NCBI GenBank assembly: GCA_021399435.1
Contig: JAJTUP010000030.1
Coordinates: 372,001-436,000 of the forward strand
Direction: 5' to 3'
From: Diaporthe sp. PMI_573
Taxonomy: Eukaryota > Ascomycota > Sordariomycetes > Diaporthales > Diaporthaceae
DNA length: 64,000 bases
Under the pieces are notes generated by a model that was given only the letters and a program-made list of their open reading frames with translations, was not told the origin of the DNA and did not search any database. The translations under genes and the position numbers were made by a program. Of the stretch, positions 33,715 to 45,046 are shown in pieces. Every line of letters starts with the position of its first letter. Position 1 is the first letter of the stretch.

Positions 33715-34600
33715 ATGAATTCAGATCTCACCAACATCGCCACTAATCTCGCCAACACCGTGTTGGCCAACAGGGGAGAGACCGGGCAGCGGAACGCCGT
33801 GCTGGTCTCACAGCACGGCACAAACATCCGCGACCCGGGCTTCCTATCCCACGACTTCCGGAAAACGTTCCACGCTCCGCCGAGACTGTATTTCACAGCA
33901 GAGACCGACGAGTTTGATGCTACAACACTGTCGGAATGGCAAAGCGCAGGCTTCACGGTGGAGTACTTCTCCATGGGCAAAGGCGGCGCGTCGTACACGA
34001 GAAAGTTGGAGTCGCTCTTCTCGAAACCGCTGGAGCTTGGTGAGACCTTTGGAATAATGGGTAGGTGTCCTGATGTTGATGCATCATCCTCATAACTGCA
34101 GTGCTGTAATAAGCAAGCCATTGCGTCCTATATAAGAGACCAAAATTCACTGGCGTAGCTTCATCGTGCCTGATCAGGAGCTGACGTTGGTCCCAGCATT
34201 CGGGGACGCCGCGGGAGCTTGTCTGGAACACTTCCACATCATAGACAACAACCACGAGAACAAACTGGGCGTCCTCGCCGCATACTACCCGAATGTCATC
34301 CCTGACCCACGCGCGGCATTCCCATCCACCATGGAGGTCGTCGTGCACCTCGCAGGGGACGAAGTCGGCGAGGTGCGTCACAGCCAGCTGGCTGGTGTCG
34401 AGGGCAAGCGCAAAGTGGTCCGTCACGACCTCAAAGACGCACCGGGGAAGGGAAAGAAGCTGGACTTTGCTTACCCGTGCTACAAGTATGATGCTGAGCC
34501 CGGGTTTGCGGAGCGGGACCTGGACGTGTATGACGGGGAGAGCGCGGCGATGGCACAGGATCGGACTCTAACTGCGGTGAAGAAAGCTTTCTCGGTGTGA
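33715..34600 (+). CDS. Dienelactone-hydrolase-related fungal protein
   Basis: Exons 33715-34060 and 34197-34600 (136-base intron) give 249 residues. The join makes 'GETFGIMAFGDAAGACLEHF'. Family-like segments are 'APPRLYFTAETDEFDATTLS' with 'EWQSAGFTVEYFSMGKGG', 'NKLGVLAAYYPNVIPDP', and a C-terminal 'YDAEPGFAERDLDVYDGESA' that matches the end of DLH-like alpha/beta-hydrolases where a His is expected after a Pro-Gly-Phe turn. No classical G-x-C/S-x-G nucleophile elbow is evident ('AFGDAAGACLE' is the likely place), so catalytic competence is unclear. An in-frame Met at 33643 is a possible earlier start. Cytosolic by lack of signal. Confidence 0.72.
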
Positions 34601-35286
34601 TTTTCCAAGGGATGGCACGAGCAATGCAACAGAGTGCAGAGATGGCAACGGTCTTGGACTATTAGGCTCGGTTTATTGATCTTTAGCGAGCGTATCAGAT
34701 TGTAAACAGTAATTCTACCTGCTCATCTGTTTTCTGTTGGGGTTTGTTGCAGGACAATGCTGGTGGTCTTACCTTCTCGGAAGCTTCACGCACATGCAAC
34801 AATTCAACTCAAGAGAAAGCCAATCTTGAAACATTATTTCTAGCAGCATCGGGTAGATCATATCAGATGAACATGGGATAATAACATCCGAACTCTGCTT
34901 CCCACTGCCCCCAAAGTGGAGTTTTCCCCGCATCAACAACTCAATGGCAACAAGGTTCCCCAGCGCCAGGACAGATGCGGAGATGATTGCTACTGAGGAG
35001 AAGGCCCAATCCCTACAAGCCCGCCATCGTGCCATCATAACGAGGAACGTTGCGCGTTCTGACCATCGCGACACTCGGCGATCAGCATTTTCCCGACGGG
35101 TCAATAACAGATAGGTCGCTTCCTGGCGAATGCGAGGGGCTAGTTCACGATGGACCGCGCGACTCAAGTGCTCGCTATGTTCAAACGTTACGTATAAGAG
35201 GTCGAATTTCTCCTCCTCAAGGCCCGCTGATCGCACCTCATCACTGCCTTCTGCCGGAGTGACGGGCATGACCTGACCTGATCAAG
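34601..35286. other. Intergenic region; one weak ORF
   Basis: Promoter region of the fucosidase gene. A minus-strand ORF 34769-35269 (166 residues) has one hydrophobic segment but no known domain and would start 18 bases from the opposite gene; it is not called. Confidence 0.4.
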
Positions 35287-37892
35287 ATGAGGGGCTCACT
35301 ATCCACCATAGCTGCTGCCGCTGGGCTCAGTGTTGTCCTCGGCCAAGGGCTCGACGCGTCTCTCGTCGTGAACCCTAAGAACAGCCCCGGGGTCGCTGGC
35401 AGCATCTCATCCTTCCCGGTTGACATCTCCAGCCTCCGCAATAACCGAGGGTTCGGGAACGGCCCCAACGATGCGGACTTCGACGGCACCGGCTCCAGCT
35501 ACCCGGCAGAGTTCCTACCAGCCGAGAGCTTCACCTATGGAGGCGTAGACTTTATCTTCCCTCAATACCAGGAAAACAACGGGAGCGACAATGTTCTCGC
35601 TGAGGGCCAGACGCTCAATATCACCAGTGGCCGCTATATCGGCGTGCATATGCTCACTGCGGCGGAGAGCGCCATCGCCACGGGCTTCGTGAATGCCACG
35701 TACGCGGACGGCTCGACAACAAGTGGTGCAGTGCTGGTTGACCCGTTCTGGGCGTGGCCGTACCCTTATGGCGGCGACATCATCTTCCCCTACCATCTCA
35801 CCAACGAGACGGTGGACTACAACCGGTCCATGATCTTCCGGAGCGTCACCTGGCTCGACAGCTCAAAGGAGCTGACCAGCCTGCAGCTGCCGAACGTGAC
35901 TTCGGGGGCCGCGAATGGGCCAGGCGGTGCCGCGGAGCAGACGAGGCTGCACATCTTCGCGGTGTCGTTGATCCCGGCTGATGCCATTGGAGCGAGCTTA
36001 AATGTCGAGCTCGCACGGAGCACCAACACGTGGGTCGAGGGTACGAACAAGACCCAGATCTTCGAGGCCATCATCAACAACGTCGGAACCGATTGGGTGC
36101 TGGCTAATCAGAGCGTCACCGTGTCGATCGAGTCAGACGGTGTGCAGACCGTCCAGCCAGGATACATCAATCGACTCCGGCCTGGTGACCAAGCTCGTGT
36201 TCAGATTGGCGTTGTCAATGCGGATGGTGTGGCAGAAGGGACCGATGGCACGGCTACCTTGGTCATCTCTGGCACAGGCGTGTCCACAAACTACACGTTC
36301 AATGCTACATATGGCATCCGTGAGTTCGAGCCAACCTACGAGAGCATCTACGCACACGAGTCCCCCCCGTGGTTCAACAACGCCAAATACGGCATCTTCA
36401 TCCACTGGGGCGTGTACGCCGTCCCCGGCTGGGGCAACTCGGGCGACAACGAGTCCTACGCGGAGTGGTACTGGTGGTGGATGAACTCAGGCCCCAACAG
36501 CACGCGCGACAGGACATACGAGTACCATCTCGAGACCTACGGCCCGGATGTGGTCTACGACGACTTCATCGCCAACTTCACCGCCTCGCAGTTCGACCCC
36601 AAGGAGTGGGTGGACTTGTTCGCGGACGCCGGCGCAAACTACTTTGTGCAGGTGTCCAAGCACCACGACGGCTACGCCATCTTCGACCTCCCGGCCAACG
36701 TGACGGAGCGCACGAGCGTCGCGCAGTTCCCGCACCGCAACCTGCTCCAGGAGATCTTCGACGCCGCCGAGGAGCACCAGCCGCAGCTGCACAAGGCGAC
36801 CTACTACAGCCTGCCCGAGTGGTTCCACCCGGACTACCGCCCCCTCGGCTTCGCGAGCTGGCCCGGCGGGAACGCCACGAACCCCTACACGAACGAGACG
36901 CTGCCTTACACCGGGTATGTGCCACTTAATGACTACGTCACAGACAAGATCCTGCCCGAGATGAGGACGCTCGCCAACATGGGGACCGAGGTCATGTGGT
37001 GTGATATTGGTGGTCCCAACCTGACGGCGCAGTTTGCTGCCGAGTACTTCAACAATGCGGCCAGGCAGGGCAAGCAGGTCCTGACTAACAACCGGTGCGG
37101 CACGCCTGGTGACTTCGACACGCCTGAGTATGCGAGGTACGAGGCGGTGCAGGTACGGAAGTGGGAGTCGAACCTGGGGATGGACCCTTTCAGCTACGGG
37201 TACAACAGGGCGACCCCCGACGACAAGTACCTGACTGCCCAGGGCATCGTGACAAGTCTGGTGGATATCGTCAGCAAGAATGGCAATTTCCTCCTCGACG
37301 TAGGACCCACTGCGGAAGGTAAGCAGAATCACATTCCTGCCAGACGACGTCTCATGGAGGTGCTAACATACTGTCCCCCATTTTAGGAGTCATCGTGGAC
37401 ATTTCACAGCGGAATCTTCGCGAGGCAGGTGTGTGGATCAAGTCCCACGCTGAGGCTATCTTCAACACGACCTACTGGTCCATCACGCCAGAGGAGGGTG
37501 AAACCGTGCGGTTCACCCAGACCCCAGATGCCTTCTACATCAGCACACTCTACGCGCCTAACGACACTCTTGTCCTCTCCTCACCCGTGCCCTACGTGGA
37601 GGGCGATGAGGTGACTGTCGTCGGCGGGAACGCATCTGGCACTGTTGTCCCGAGCGAGCTCTCGGACGGCAAGTTGACGTTGACCATCAGCGAGGATGTG
37701 AGGAACGCCGATGAGTATGCTTGGGTATTCAAGATTGCTTACGGCGGTACCAATAGCACGGGCGGGGGAGGAGGCAGTGGTGGAACTGGCAGCGGGTCAG
37801 GGGACGCAGAGCAGAATGGAGCACAAGCCCTTAGAGGCTCGTCAGTCTTGGCATTAGCTGTCTCACTGGGGATGATGCTTCTCCTGATTTGA
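35287..37892 (+). CDS. GPI-anchored alpha-L-fucosidase (GH29)
   Basis: Exons 35287-37318 and 37387-37892 (68-base intron) give 845 residues. A signal peptide (1 to about 20) leads to an N-terminal beta domain of about 340 residues with many N-glycosylation sites, then the GH29 barrel: 'WFNNAKYGIFIHWGVYAVPG' (His373), 'AGANYFVQVSKHHDGYAIFD', and 'TEVMWCDIGGPN' where Asp573 is the expected nucleophile. After the splice, 'NFLLDVGPTAEGVIVDISQ' ends the barrel and a beta-sandwich follows. A Gly/Ser linker and a short hydrophobic C-terminus ('VLALAVSLGMMLLLI') look like a GPI signal. It should release alpha-linked fucose from glycans at the cell surface. The long N-terminal domain is more than the minimal GH29 needs. 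Confidence 0.93.
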
Positions 37893-37991
37893 TACACTTG
37901 GTAGTAAGGAATGAGTATCTAATGATGGGAATATGTCTCAGATTTACTGTAGCATCCCTGGCCAACTATATATGTCTCATTGATCCAATCA

Positions 37992-39816
37992 TCAAACTTC
38001 AATCCGCCTAAACTCGACCACACCAGTCGGATCCGGCCCGCTCACACTCCCAGCGTAGAAATTAGGATACCTCTCCTTGACCCCCTCGGGGAACCGCACG
38101 TCAAACTGCAGCAGGATCCGCGCCATGATGAGCTTGATCTCGTTGGCCGCAAAGAACCGCCCCGGGCACGCGTGTTTCCCGAAGCCGAAGCTCGTGTTCT
38201 CCTTGGTGACGCTGACGAACTGGTACGACTCGCGCGTGCGGAAGCTGTTTGGGTCCGGGGTCCCGTCTTTGGTGCGCAGGTCGTAGAACCGGTAGGGGTT
38301 GAACACCTCCGGGTCCGGGTAGTGGGCCGGGTCGTGCAGCACCGCGAGGCTCGGGGTCTCGATGTATGACCCTGCTGGGATGTGGGTTCCGTCTTTGAGG
38401 GTTATGGGCTTGTAGACGTAGCGGCGGAATGAATCTGCTGGGGTCAGGTTTTCTACGTACCTAGCTAAGCCGTCCGGGTCAATGTTGAGGGAGACTTACC
38501 GACAAAAGGTGGGCTGAACCGCTGACTCTCACGCATGAAGCTGTCCAGGAGCTTCATATTGAACAGCGCCTGCGACGTCATGACACCATTCGTCTCCTCC
38601 AGGACAGACGCAATCTCCTTGCGGATATCCTGCACCACCTCGGGACGCACCGCAAGGTCATACAACATCGCAGTCGCAGCCAGGGTCGTCGTATGGATCG
38701 CGGCCAGGGTGAGCAGAAGCTGCATGTCGGTCAGGTGGCCGACGTCAGTGATGCCGTGCTCGGCTGTCTTCTCCACCATCCACTGCAGCAGGTCGTCCGG
38801 CACGGGGTGGCCCTCCCTCATCAGCTGCCGCCTCTTCTGCACCATGGGCTCCAGGAACTCCCTCATGCGCCGCCTGTGCTCCTGGCCCCGGGTGACCGCA
38901 GGTGCCAGCTTCAGCTTCACGACGAGCGACCTCATGAACTTGGGCCAGCGCTTGATCTGCGCTGCGCCGGCGGTAATGTCATTGGTGAAGTCGATCGCCG
39001 AGGCCAGGTAGACCTCGTGGCGGCAGTAGTCCGGCCCGACGAAGATGTCGCCCGAGACGATCGCGACGACCCGCAGGAGTATGGGGAAAATAGTGAGTGG
39101 AGTCCATTCGTTGCAGGGTGGAATCTCCGAGTTGATTGTGTTTTCGACCTGCGTTGATAGCCTCGGATTTAGTCGACCTGAAATAGCCATTAGTTAGGAC
39201 AGAGACGTTTGCAGTGTGTATCTCCCGTCCGTGTTGTCTCACTCAGGCTTCTGGTCAATTCGACCTTCACAACGCTGTTGGCCACTTCTGTTCTGTCCTT
39301 GGGTGGAAATAGCTTAATGTGGTCATTCGCGAACGTCTATTGTGCAATGCATTAGTTGAAGAGACTAATGGGGCGGAAGGCGTGGGGATAGTACATCTGT
39401 GAATGCTTTCAAGACATCGATTTCGTCATCCGAGCGTGTTCTCAACTCATCTAGATAGGCATTCGGCACGATGAGATGATCGCCTGCATTCCAGGAAAGT
39501 CAGCTAACTAGACAACACGCTTCTATGTCGAGACGTGGAGATCTGATAGAGTCTACCAACCATCGGGCATAGTCAGGCGATACACCTGGTTCTTGAAGCG
39601 GCGGTAGCCTTCCTCGTACAGCTTTACAGGCTGATACAAGAACGCCTCGGCGCGTTTACGCCTGTTTCCATATTCCTTCCCAAGTAGGGGGAATTTGGTG
39701 ATTGCTGATTGTGAGCCCAGCCGATGGACGACAATGATTATTGTAGCTATTAATGCTGCAAAAGCCCAGCCGGGGAGGTTTTGCCCAAGCATAACAGGAA
39801 TATTTGTTGACGCCAT
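37992..39816 (-). CDS. Cytochrome P450 monooxygenase
   Basis: Five exons, 39816-39561, 39483-39395, 39336-39243, 39177-38500 and 38452-37992, keep phase throughout and give 525 residues. The N-terminal anchor is 'WAFAALIATIIIVVHRL'. The I-helix reads 'LLTLAAIHTTTLAATAM', replacing the usual AGxDT with AAIHT as in ent-kaurene-oxidase-like and related fungal P450s. The heme loop 'FGFGKHACPGRFF' carries Cys468; the PERF-like region is 'FNPYRFYDLR'. It is an ER-bound oxygenase needing P450 reductase; its substrate is unknown. It runs tail to tail with the fucosidase gene, 99 bases apart, and no other pathway gene is adjacent. Confidence 0.92.
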
Positions 39817-40826
39817 ATTGCACTTCTCAGATGCACTTTCTTCGCAAATGTGAACTCTCTCAAGACAGATGTTGGAGTACGACCGTCGTAGTAAGCTATC
39901 ATTTGCGGATCGGAGGGGAAGTGAAGCTTATCTAGCCTTCGTGCAGTCGTACCTGGGACATAGTTGTTCCCCTGGTCTTCTCCTAGTCAATGCGTTTCAC
40001 CACGCTGAGGGGGCATGTGACCTCGTGAAGCTTAGCAGTACGTCAAGATGGAGAAGCAGCAGTGCGGAGGAGGTCCAACATCCGGCCACTCTAATAGGTG
40101 CCGGGGCCGAGCTATTGGCCGTGCAGCTTCTCCAAGGCTTATGCGAGTGGTGCTGACTGATATGCATGTCAGAAATTCGGATTTATGATACTCTCCGTCC
40201 ACTGTATTCGTAGTCATGTTTCTATCCCAAGTAGTATCATCAATTACTCGCTCTCTTGCCACAGGTAAACCTAGTCTGAGACCGCTGTCCTCGAAAGCTG
40301 GATCCCTACAATCTGGCCTCCAAACTACAGCGGCGGAAATAAGAAGGACGGTCACAAAGCGGGGGAGAATCTTTTGAAGGGACATCCCCGTCAGCAGGAA
40401 TCAACACATCAGCATCCAAGGAGAAATGTTCGAACAGCGCCCGCATTCCGCCTCAAGAAGATTCTCATTCGTCTTGCCAATTTTAGCCAGGCTTATTGAG
40501 CCTCATCGTGACCCGGTAGTCTTGGTAATTATGTCGGCATGTTCTAGGTATGGGAACAGACAATGGAGACTTCGTCGAAGCGCCTCCCTCTCTGATCACT
40601 CAACACCGGTTGTGCGAATCTGGAAACCGGAACAGCGCCACAGGAAATTAACAGTATTGTAATCATCAACACATCATTTCATTCCTCATAAAATCAACAG
40701 TCATGAATTGCAAAGCAGCCTTAAACCTGATAAGATCGTAGAAGCGACCCCAACTCTCACCATTGTATGCAAGATATTCGTCAAAGCATATTTGAAGGTA
40801 CTGGCCAGGGACCCTCGGCCCCAATA
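39817..40826. other. Intergenic region upstream of the P450 gene
   Basis: Contains the P450 promoter. A minus ORF at 40032-40385 starts with a signal-like hydrophobic stretch but has no further support. Confidence 0.4.
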
Positions 40827-42011
40827 TCAGCTCTGGTTTGCGCCCTTGGGCGGCTGCTTCCAATCCAGCTCCCCTTTGAGGAAGGCCTTGATGGCAATCT
40901 TGATCTGTCCAACTTTTACATTCCACTGCTCCCGATCACCATCGGTCTTTGGTGCCACAATCTCCTTTCGCGCCCCGTCCGAGGTCAGATACCTGCCCAG
41001 ATGCATGACCTTGCCCTTCCTTTTCGCCGTGGCCGCCTCCCTGCCGTTGTTGTCGATAAGGAGCTTCCTCAGCCGTATCAGGTTGTCTTCTTCTCGGTCA
41101 GTGAAGACGAGGATGTAATCGTACGTCTTGAACATGGTCTTTGTCATGCCACGAGATCGTCTGGACTGAATCTCCTTTTTGATATCTTCCTTGTACGTGT
41201 AGTTGAACATCTTGTTGTCAAATAGCGCGGCAAGTGGTGTCGCCACTGGCGGTGAGTTGCCATCTTTAAGGCCTAGCCTGTAGCTCGGGTATAAGACTTG
41301 CATGTCCTTGATCGTGTCGACAACTTCGTTGCGGCTTCGGACGAAAAACCCGGCTGAGTGAGCCGTCTTGACTCTCCAGTGGCCTCCTGTGCGGAGGGTC
41401 CACTCCCGGAGCAGACTTGTGTAGGCTTCTGCGACGATGCTCCGCGCGACATTGTAGGGATCAACGAAGATGATCCTGAAGTCCGCTCGAGGAGGCTGGG
41501 GCGAGGGTGACGGTGAGGGCTGTCTGGCAGCGGCGGGGCCCTGGCCCACAACAAGCAGCTGGTTGATGCCGGAGCCCATCATCACCTGCAAGAGATCTCT
41601 CAGATCCTCCCGGTGCTCCTCGATGCTGTTACTTAGCGCTTCCAATTTGTCGGAGCTGCTCCCCAGGGCGAAGTATGCTTGCGCGGCGAATTTGAACCGG
41701 AATTGCATGCCCCATGGGCCAATGTCCTTGTCCCATTTGACAAACAGGCCCTGTACCTCCTCGCTCTCCTTGCGGATGTCCTTGATGACGCCGAGGAGCT
41801 CATCGGTCAGTGCCGGGCCGAGCCGGGCCAGGGGACGCTTCTCGTCCGTACGTAACAGGCTCTCTAGGTTGCGCAGTATCGTATTCAACCTCGTCATCCG
41901 CTTCCCAATGCGGCGGATCTGCTCTGGAGCATCTTGTATCTTCTTGTAGATCTCGATGACTTTGCCAACTACCTCAACCACCTGCATCAACGTGCCAAGC
42001 GGGTCCGCCAT
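40827..42011 (-). CDS. STAND-type helical N-terminus fused to a pseudo-LMW phosphatase domain
   Basis: Single exon, 394 residues from the Met at 42011; the ORF opens 50 codons earlier but that part is basic and unlike the family. Residues 1-150 resemble the helical N-terminal domain of fungal NLR/STAND proteins ('MADPLGTLMQVVEVVGKVIE', 'RIGKRMTRLNTILRNLESLL'). A Pro/Ser linker follows ('PSPSPSPQPP'). Residues 178 to the end match a low-molecular-weight tyrosine phosphatase fold: 'FRIIFVDPYNVARSIVAEAY', then 'HWRVKTAHSAGF', then 'MFKTYDYILVFTDREEDNL'. In the CxxNxxRS phosphate loop the nucleophilic Cys is Asp184, so phosphatase chemistry is not expected. Ends in basic residues. A sensing or signalling role is inferred only. 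Confidence 0.75.
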   Translation of the reverse strand: MADPLGTLMQVVEVVGKVIEIYKKIQDAPEQIRRIGKRMTRLNTILRNLESLLRTDEKRPLARLGPALTDELLGVIKDIRKESEEVQGLFVKWDKDIGPWGMQFRFKFAAQAYFALGSSSDKLEALSNSIEEHREDLRDLLQVMMGSGINQLLVVGQGPAAARQPSPSPSPQPPRADFRIIFVDPYNVARSIVAEAYTSLLREWTLRTGGHWRVKTAHSAGFFVRSRNEVVDTIKDMQVLYPSYRLGLKDGNSPPVATPLAALFDNKMFNYTYKEDIKKEIQSRRSRGMTKTMFKTYDYILVFTDREEDNLIRLRKLLIDNNGREAATAKRKGKVMHLGRYLTSDGARKEIVAPKTDGDREQWNVKVGQIKIAIKAFLKGELDWKQPPKGANQS

Positions 42012-43258
42012 GGCCTCTGGGAAAGTTTTATGTAACGTTGTGCTAATGAGTGGCACGGCCTGTGACTGTATGTTCGATTTGAGTGAGAGAAAGGCAAAGC
42101 GGAGACGTGTTCTCCGTACCCGAGTCCGCAGCTCCACAAGCGCCCTAATCATCAGCCGCACTAGAATCTGACATTAAGCTACAAGCACAGTACCCAGCCC
42201 AGAATGTTCGACGAGAATCAGCGCTTGCTGATCCTTGCTCGGTAAACAGGTGCCGAGGTCCCTAATGCATGCCCCGGATCCTGGCAAGCGCTGCAGCATT
42301 GCATCGGAGCTTAAGCAACAGAAGCTTACTTGAGCCTTGCAGGCCATTTTATCGGTAGTACGGAGTAGCCATTCATCTACAAAGACGTTGAAGGCTCTCG
42401 TTTCGCTTGAGGCCATCCGAAAGCAAAATAATGGCGACACAGCGGGTATATCTCCTATCTTGGATGGGTTTAGTATTACAGGGACACGCGATTAAACGCA
42501 CTTAGACCCTTGCAGCCTTCTCGACGTCCACCCCCAATATCACAACGTGGCGCGATTGGCGCGTGTTTCCACCCAAGAGTCAGTTGAAACACTTCTTTAA
42601 TTCTTCCGCCCTGCTTGCCTTGGCAAGTTCTGTTCTGGGCGCAGATGGCTGATCATTCTCTCTCACGCAAGAACTATTCGAGCGGCTGCGCTTAGTTGCC
42701 CAGGTGGCACTCAACATGCCGGTACTGATAAGCGATTGGTGAAAGATTAATAGGGGATGGCGAACGGTAGTTACTGTTGCATCGCTAAAATCCACAACCG
42801 AAAAGCCAAAGGTGAAAACTTGGCACCATCAATACGACACATCCGGACGGGGAAGGCCAAAAGAGGCATGAAAGTCTTGGCTATTGCGGGAGCGGAAGCC
42901 ACTACTCTCCTGAGTCCATCAATGAAAACACTCTGCCGTTGCGCAGCAAATTGCGTGTTGCAACAGTGGAACAGACTGCTCCATATGTCGACCCCTCGCC
43001 CAGAGTACTATGGTACGATGCTCCACTACAACCTATGGCCAACAAGTTCACCGTCCTAATAATGGCGTTGGAGGCTGTTGCGAGTCCAACTCAGTACCAG
43101 GCTAAGTATCTTGGCGATAGAGGCAAATAGGAGGTAAAGCGAGTACTTAAAATGAACACCAGGTCCATGGTAAACCGTTCCCAGTATTGCTTTCTTCAGG
43201 TTCAAGTCGCCCTCCTAGTTCTACACAGATCCCAGTTTTGCATATTCTTCTTGTCAAT
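42012..43258. other. Divergent intergenic region
   Basis: Between opposite-facing genes. ORFs at 42174-42440 (minus) and 42757-43059 (plus) carry no domain and are considered chance. Confidence 0.45.
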
Positions 43259-44572
43259 ATGTTGTTCACTAAACAAGCATTAGCTGCTGCGTTGCTGCAG
43301 ATGCTCGGTATCACTGCATTGCCGCTGGATCCAACCCCAGTGGACAAGCCTGCAACACCAGCGCGGCAGGTGGCACCACCAGCGACCTTCACAGCAAATG
43401 CAAACATTGGCCCTGGGGGCAGTACCTTTACAGACTCGCCGCACTTCCGAGTCTATGGAGCCACCGGCACTGCCGCCACAAACGCGCTGAACATGCTTGA
43501 GGCTGCGTACAGCTGCTTTGTCGACACCCTCGCCTGGCGCTCCTCAGGTCTGGCTTACAATGACCCTGCGGACGACGGGCCATGGACCAAGGTCAACGTG
43601 TACTCTGTGTCGACTCTGACGGGGGCGGCTGGTGTGATGCATTCTGATTACGGCACCGGCATGAGCTGGCTCGAGGTGGTCAACAGCTACCTGGCAGTGC
43701 CCGGAGTCACCGTCCACGAGTATGGCCACGGCTTGACTTATCACGAGAAGAACTGGGTAGACCAAGGCCGGACCGGGGCTTGGTGGGAGACCGTCGCCAA
43801 CTGGGTGGCTGATACCTACAAGACCTCTCCTCTCTGTGCCACTGCCAGGTCCAAGTACGGCCAGTCCACGACCGCCACTGAGATAAACCTCAACAAAGTC
43901 ATTGGCGACTCCTTCCAGGTCCTCGTAGACGGGACTGCCGGGTCCGGGAACTACTACGAGGCCTGGCCATTCCTCAGCTTCCTGACCTACAACCCGGACA
44001 ACTTCGCCGGGCTCGGCACAAACACCATCCGCGAGTCCTTCCGCCAGTACAGCAAGGGCAGCAACGAGACGCCCCTGCACACCTTCGCCAGGCTCTCCAC
44101 CGGCGCGACGATCCAAAAGGTCGTGGGCCGGTACTGGGCCCGCATGGCCTACGTCGACATCGGCCACCCGACGGCCCAGTCCGTCTTCCTCAGCCAGCGC
44201 GGCGGCTTCAACTACGCCAACCTCGACAGCCAGGGCAGCGGCGTCTACAAGGTCAAGTCGGCCCGCCGGCCCCGCTACATGGGTGCCAACATCGTACCGC
44301 TCAAAAAGTCCGGGACCGTCACCGTCACGGCCAAGATCACCACCAGCGGGGCTTACACCGCCACCCTTGCCGTGCGCAACACCAGCTCTGGTGCCACACG
44401 CTATGTCGACTTCGCCAATGGCTCGGCGTCCACTTCGGTCACTAGTAGTGAGGAGGCTTCTGTTGTTGTCGCAAATACTCCTGCGCTCATTCAATACGAT
44501 CCCTTCAGCATCGGAAGCGATGTCAACGCGGGCCTGGACTACACCCTGACTTTGACAGGTGCTACGGCATAG
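43259..44572 (+). CDS. Secreted HEXXH metallopeptidase-like protein
   Basis: Single exon of 437 residues; the Met at 43259 is chosen because it begins a signal peptide ('LFTKQALAAALLQMLGITAL'), 24 codons into the ORF. A short propeptide is followed by 'NALNMLEAAYSCFVDTLAW' and then 'VPGVTVHEYGHGLTYHEKNW', in which His153-Glu154 and His157 form a HEXXH zinc site; 'GAWWETVANWVADTYK' beyond may give the third ligand (Glu). C-terminal part 'SGTVTVTAKITTSGAYTATL' looks like a beta-sandwich. The layout resembles fungal secreted proteins of the DUF6055/M-type metallopeptidase-like group. It has no GPI signal. Substrate unknown. Confidence 0.78.
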   Translation: MLFTKQALAAALLQMLGITALPLDPTPVDKPATPARQVAPPATFTANANIGPGGSTFTDSPHFRVYGATGTAATNALNMLEAAYSCFVDTLAWRSSGLAYNDPADDGPWTKVNVYSVSTLTGAAGVMHSDYGTGMSWLEVVNSYLAVPGVTVHEYGHGLTYHEKNWVDQGRTGAWWETVANWVADTYKTSPLCATARSKYGQSTTATEINLNKVIGDSFQVLVDGTAGSGNYYEAWPFLSFLTYNPDNFAGLGTNTIRESFRQYSKGSNETPLHTFARLSTGATIQKVVGRYWARMAYVDIGHPTAQSVFLSQRGGFNYANLDSQGSGVYKVKSARRPRYMGANIVPLKKSGTVTVTAKITTSGAYTATLAVRNTSSGATRYVDFANGSASTSVTSSEEASVVVANTPALIQYDPFSIGSDVNAGLDYTLTLTGATA

Positions 44573-45046
44573 ATGTTTGCCTTCAAATTTCAAGCGCTTT
44601 CTTTATTATATAAGATGCGGAATCGTAAAGGAGGAAAGAAAGTCCGCAATGGAACAATCTTGTTCTACTATTCCTGTTCTTCTATGTACATACTTCAGCG
44701 CTTGCCCCAGCAAGTGAATTGAATATAAGTTCTTTGGTTTCCCGATGAAAAACAAAGTGTGATGTCGTAAAGAACATCATCTTTGTTGTGTTCCCAAACT
44801 AGCCATTTCCGGCCTACAACGCGATTTGTGCCTGTCAAGTTGAGGCTTTGTGCTCTGTTTCGAAAATTTCACAAATGATTACCGGCGGACAAGCTGTGGA
44901 GGCTGCATGTTATGAATGCACAACTTCGAAAATCTTGCGATACCTATCGAAGGAACGAGATCCCAGCCAACTCAAAAGACCAACACCAAAGTAACTGAAC
45001 ACGGCACCCTGTTATATACAAGACATCTTATACGTCAGAAAAGCAG
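44573..45046. other. Intergenic stretch
   Basis: 3' end of the HEXXH gene and promoter of the kinase gene; nothing else seen. Confidence 0.45.

Noticed and set aside
34769..35269. 166-codon minus-strand ORF with one hydrophobic segment
   Set aside because: No family likeness, and its start would be 18 bases from the fucosidase start; considered promoter sequence.
36487..37332. 281-codon ORF on the minus strand
   Set aside because: Antisense shadow of the GH29 barrel exon.
43544..44593. 349-codon ORF on the minus strand
   Set aside because: Lies antisense to the HEXXH gene; its length reflects GC-rich third positions of the real gene, and the peptide is Gly/Val/Asp-rich without a domain.
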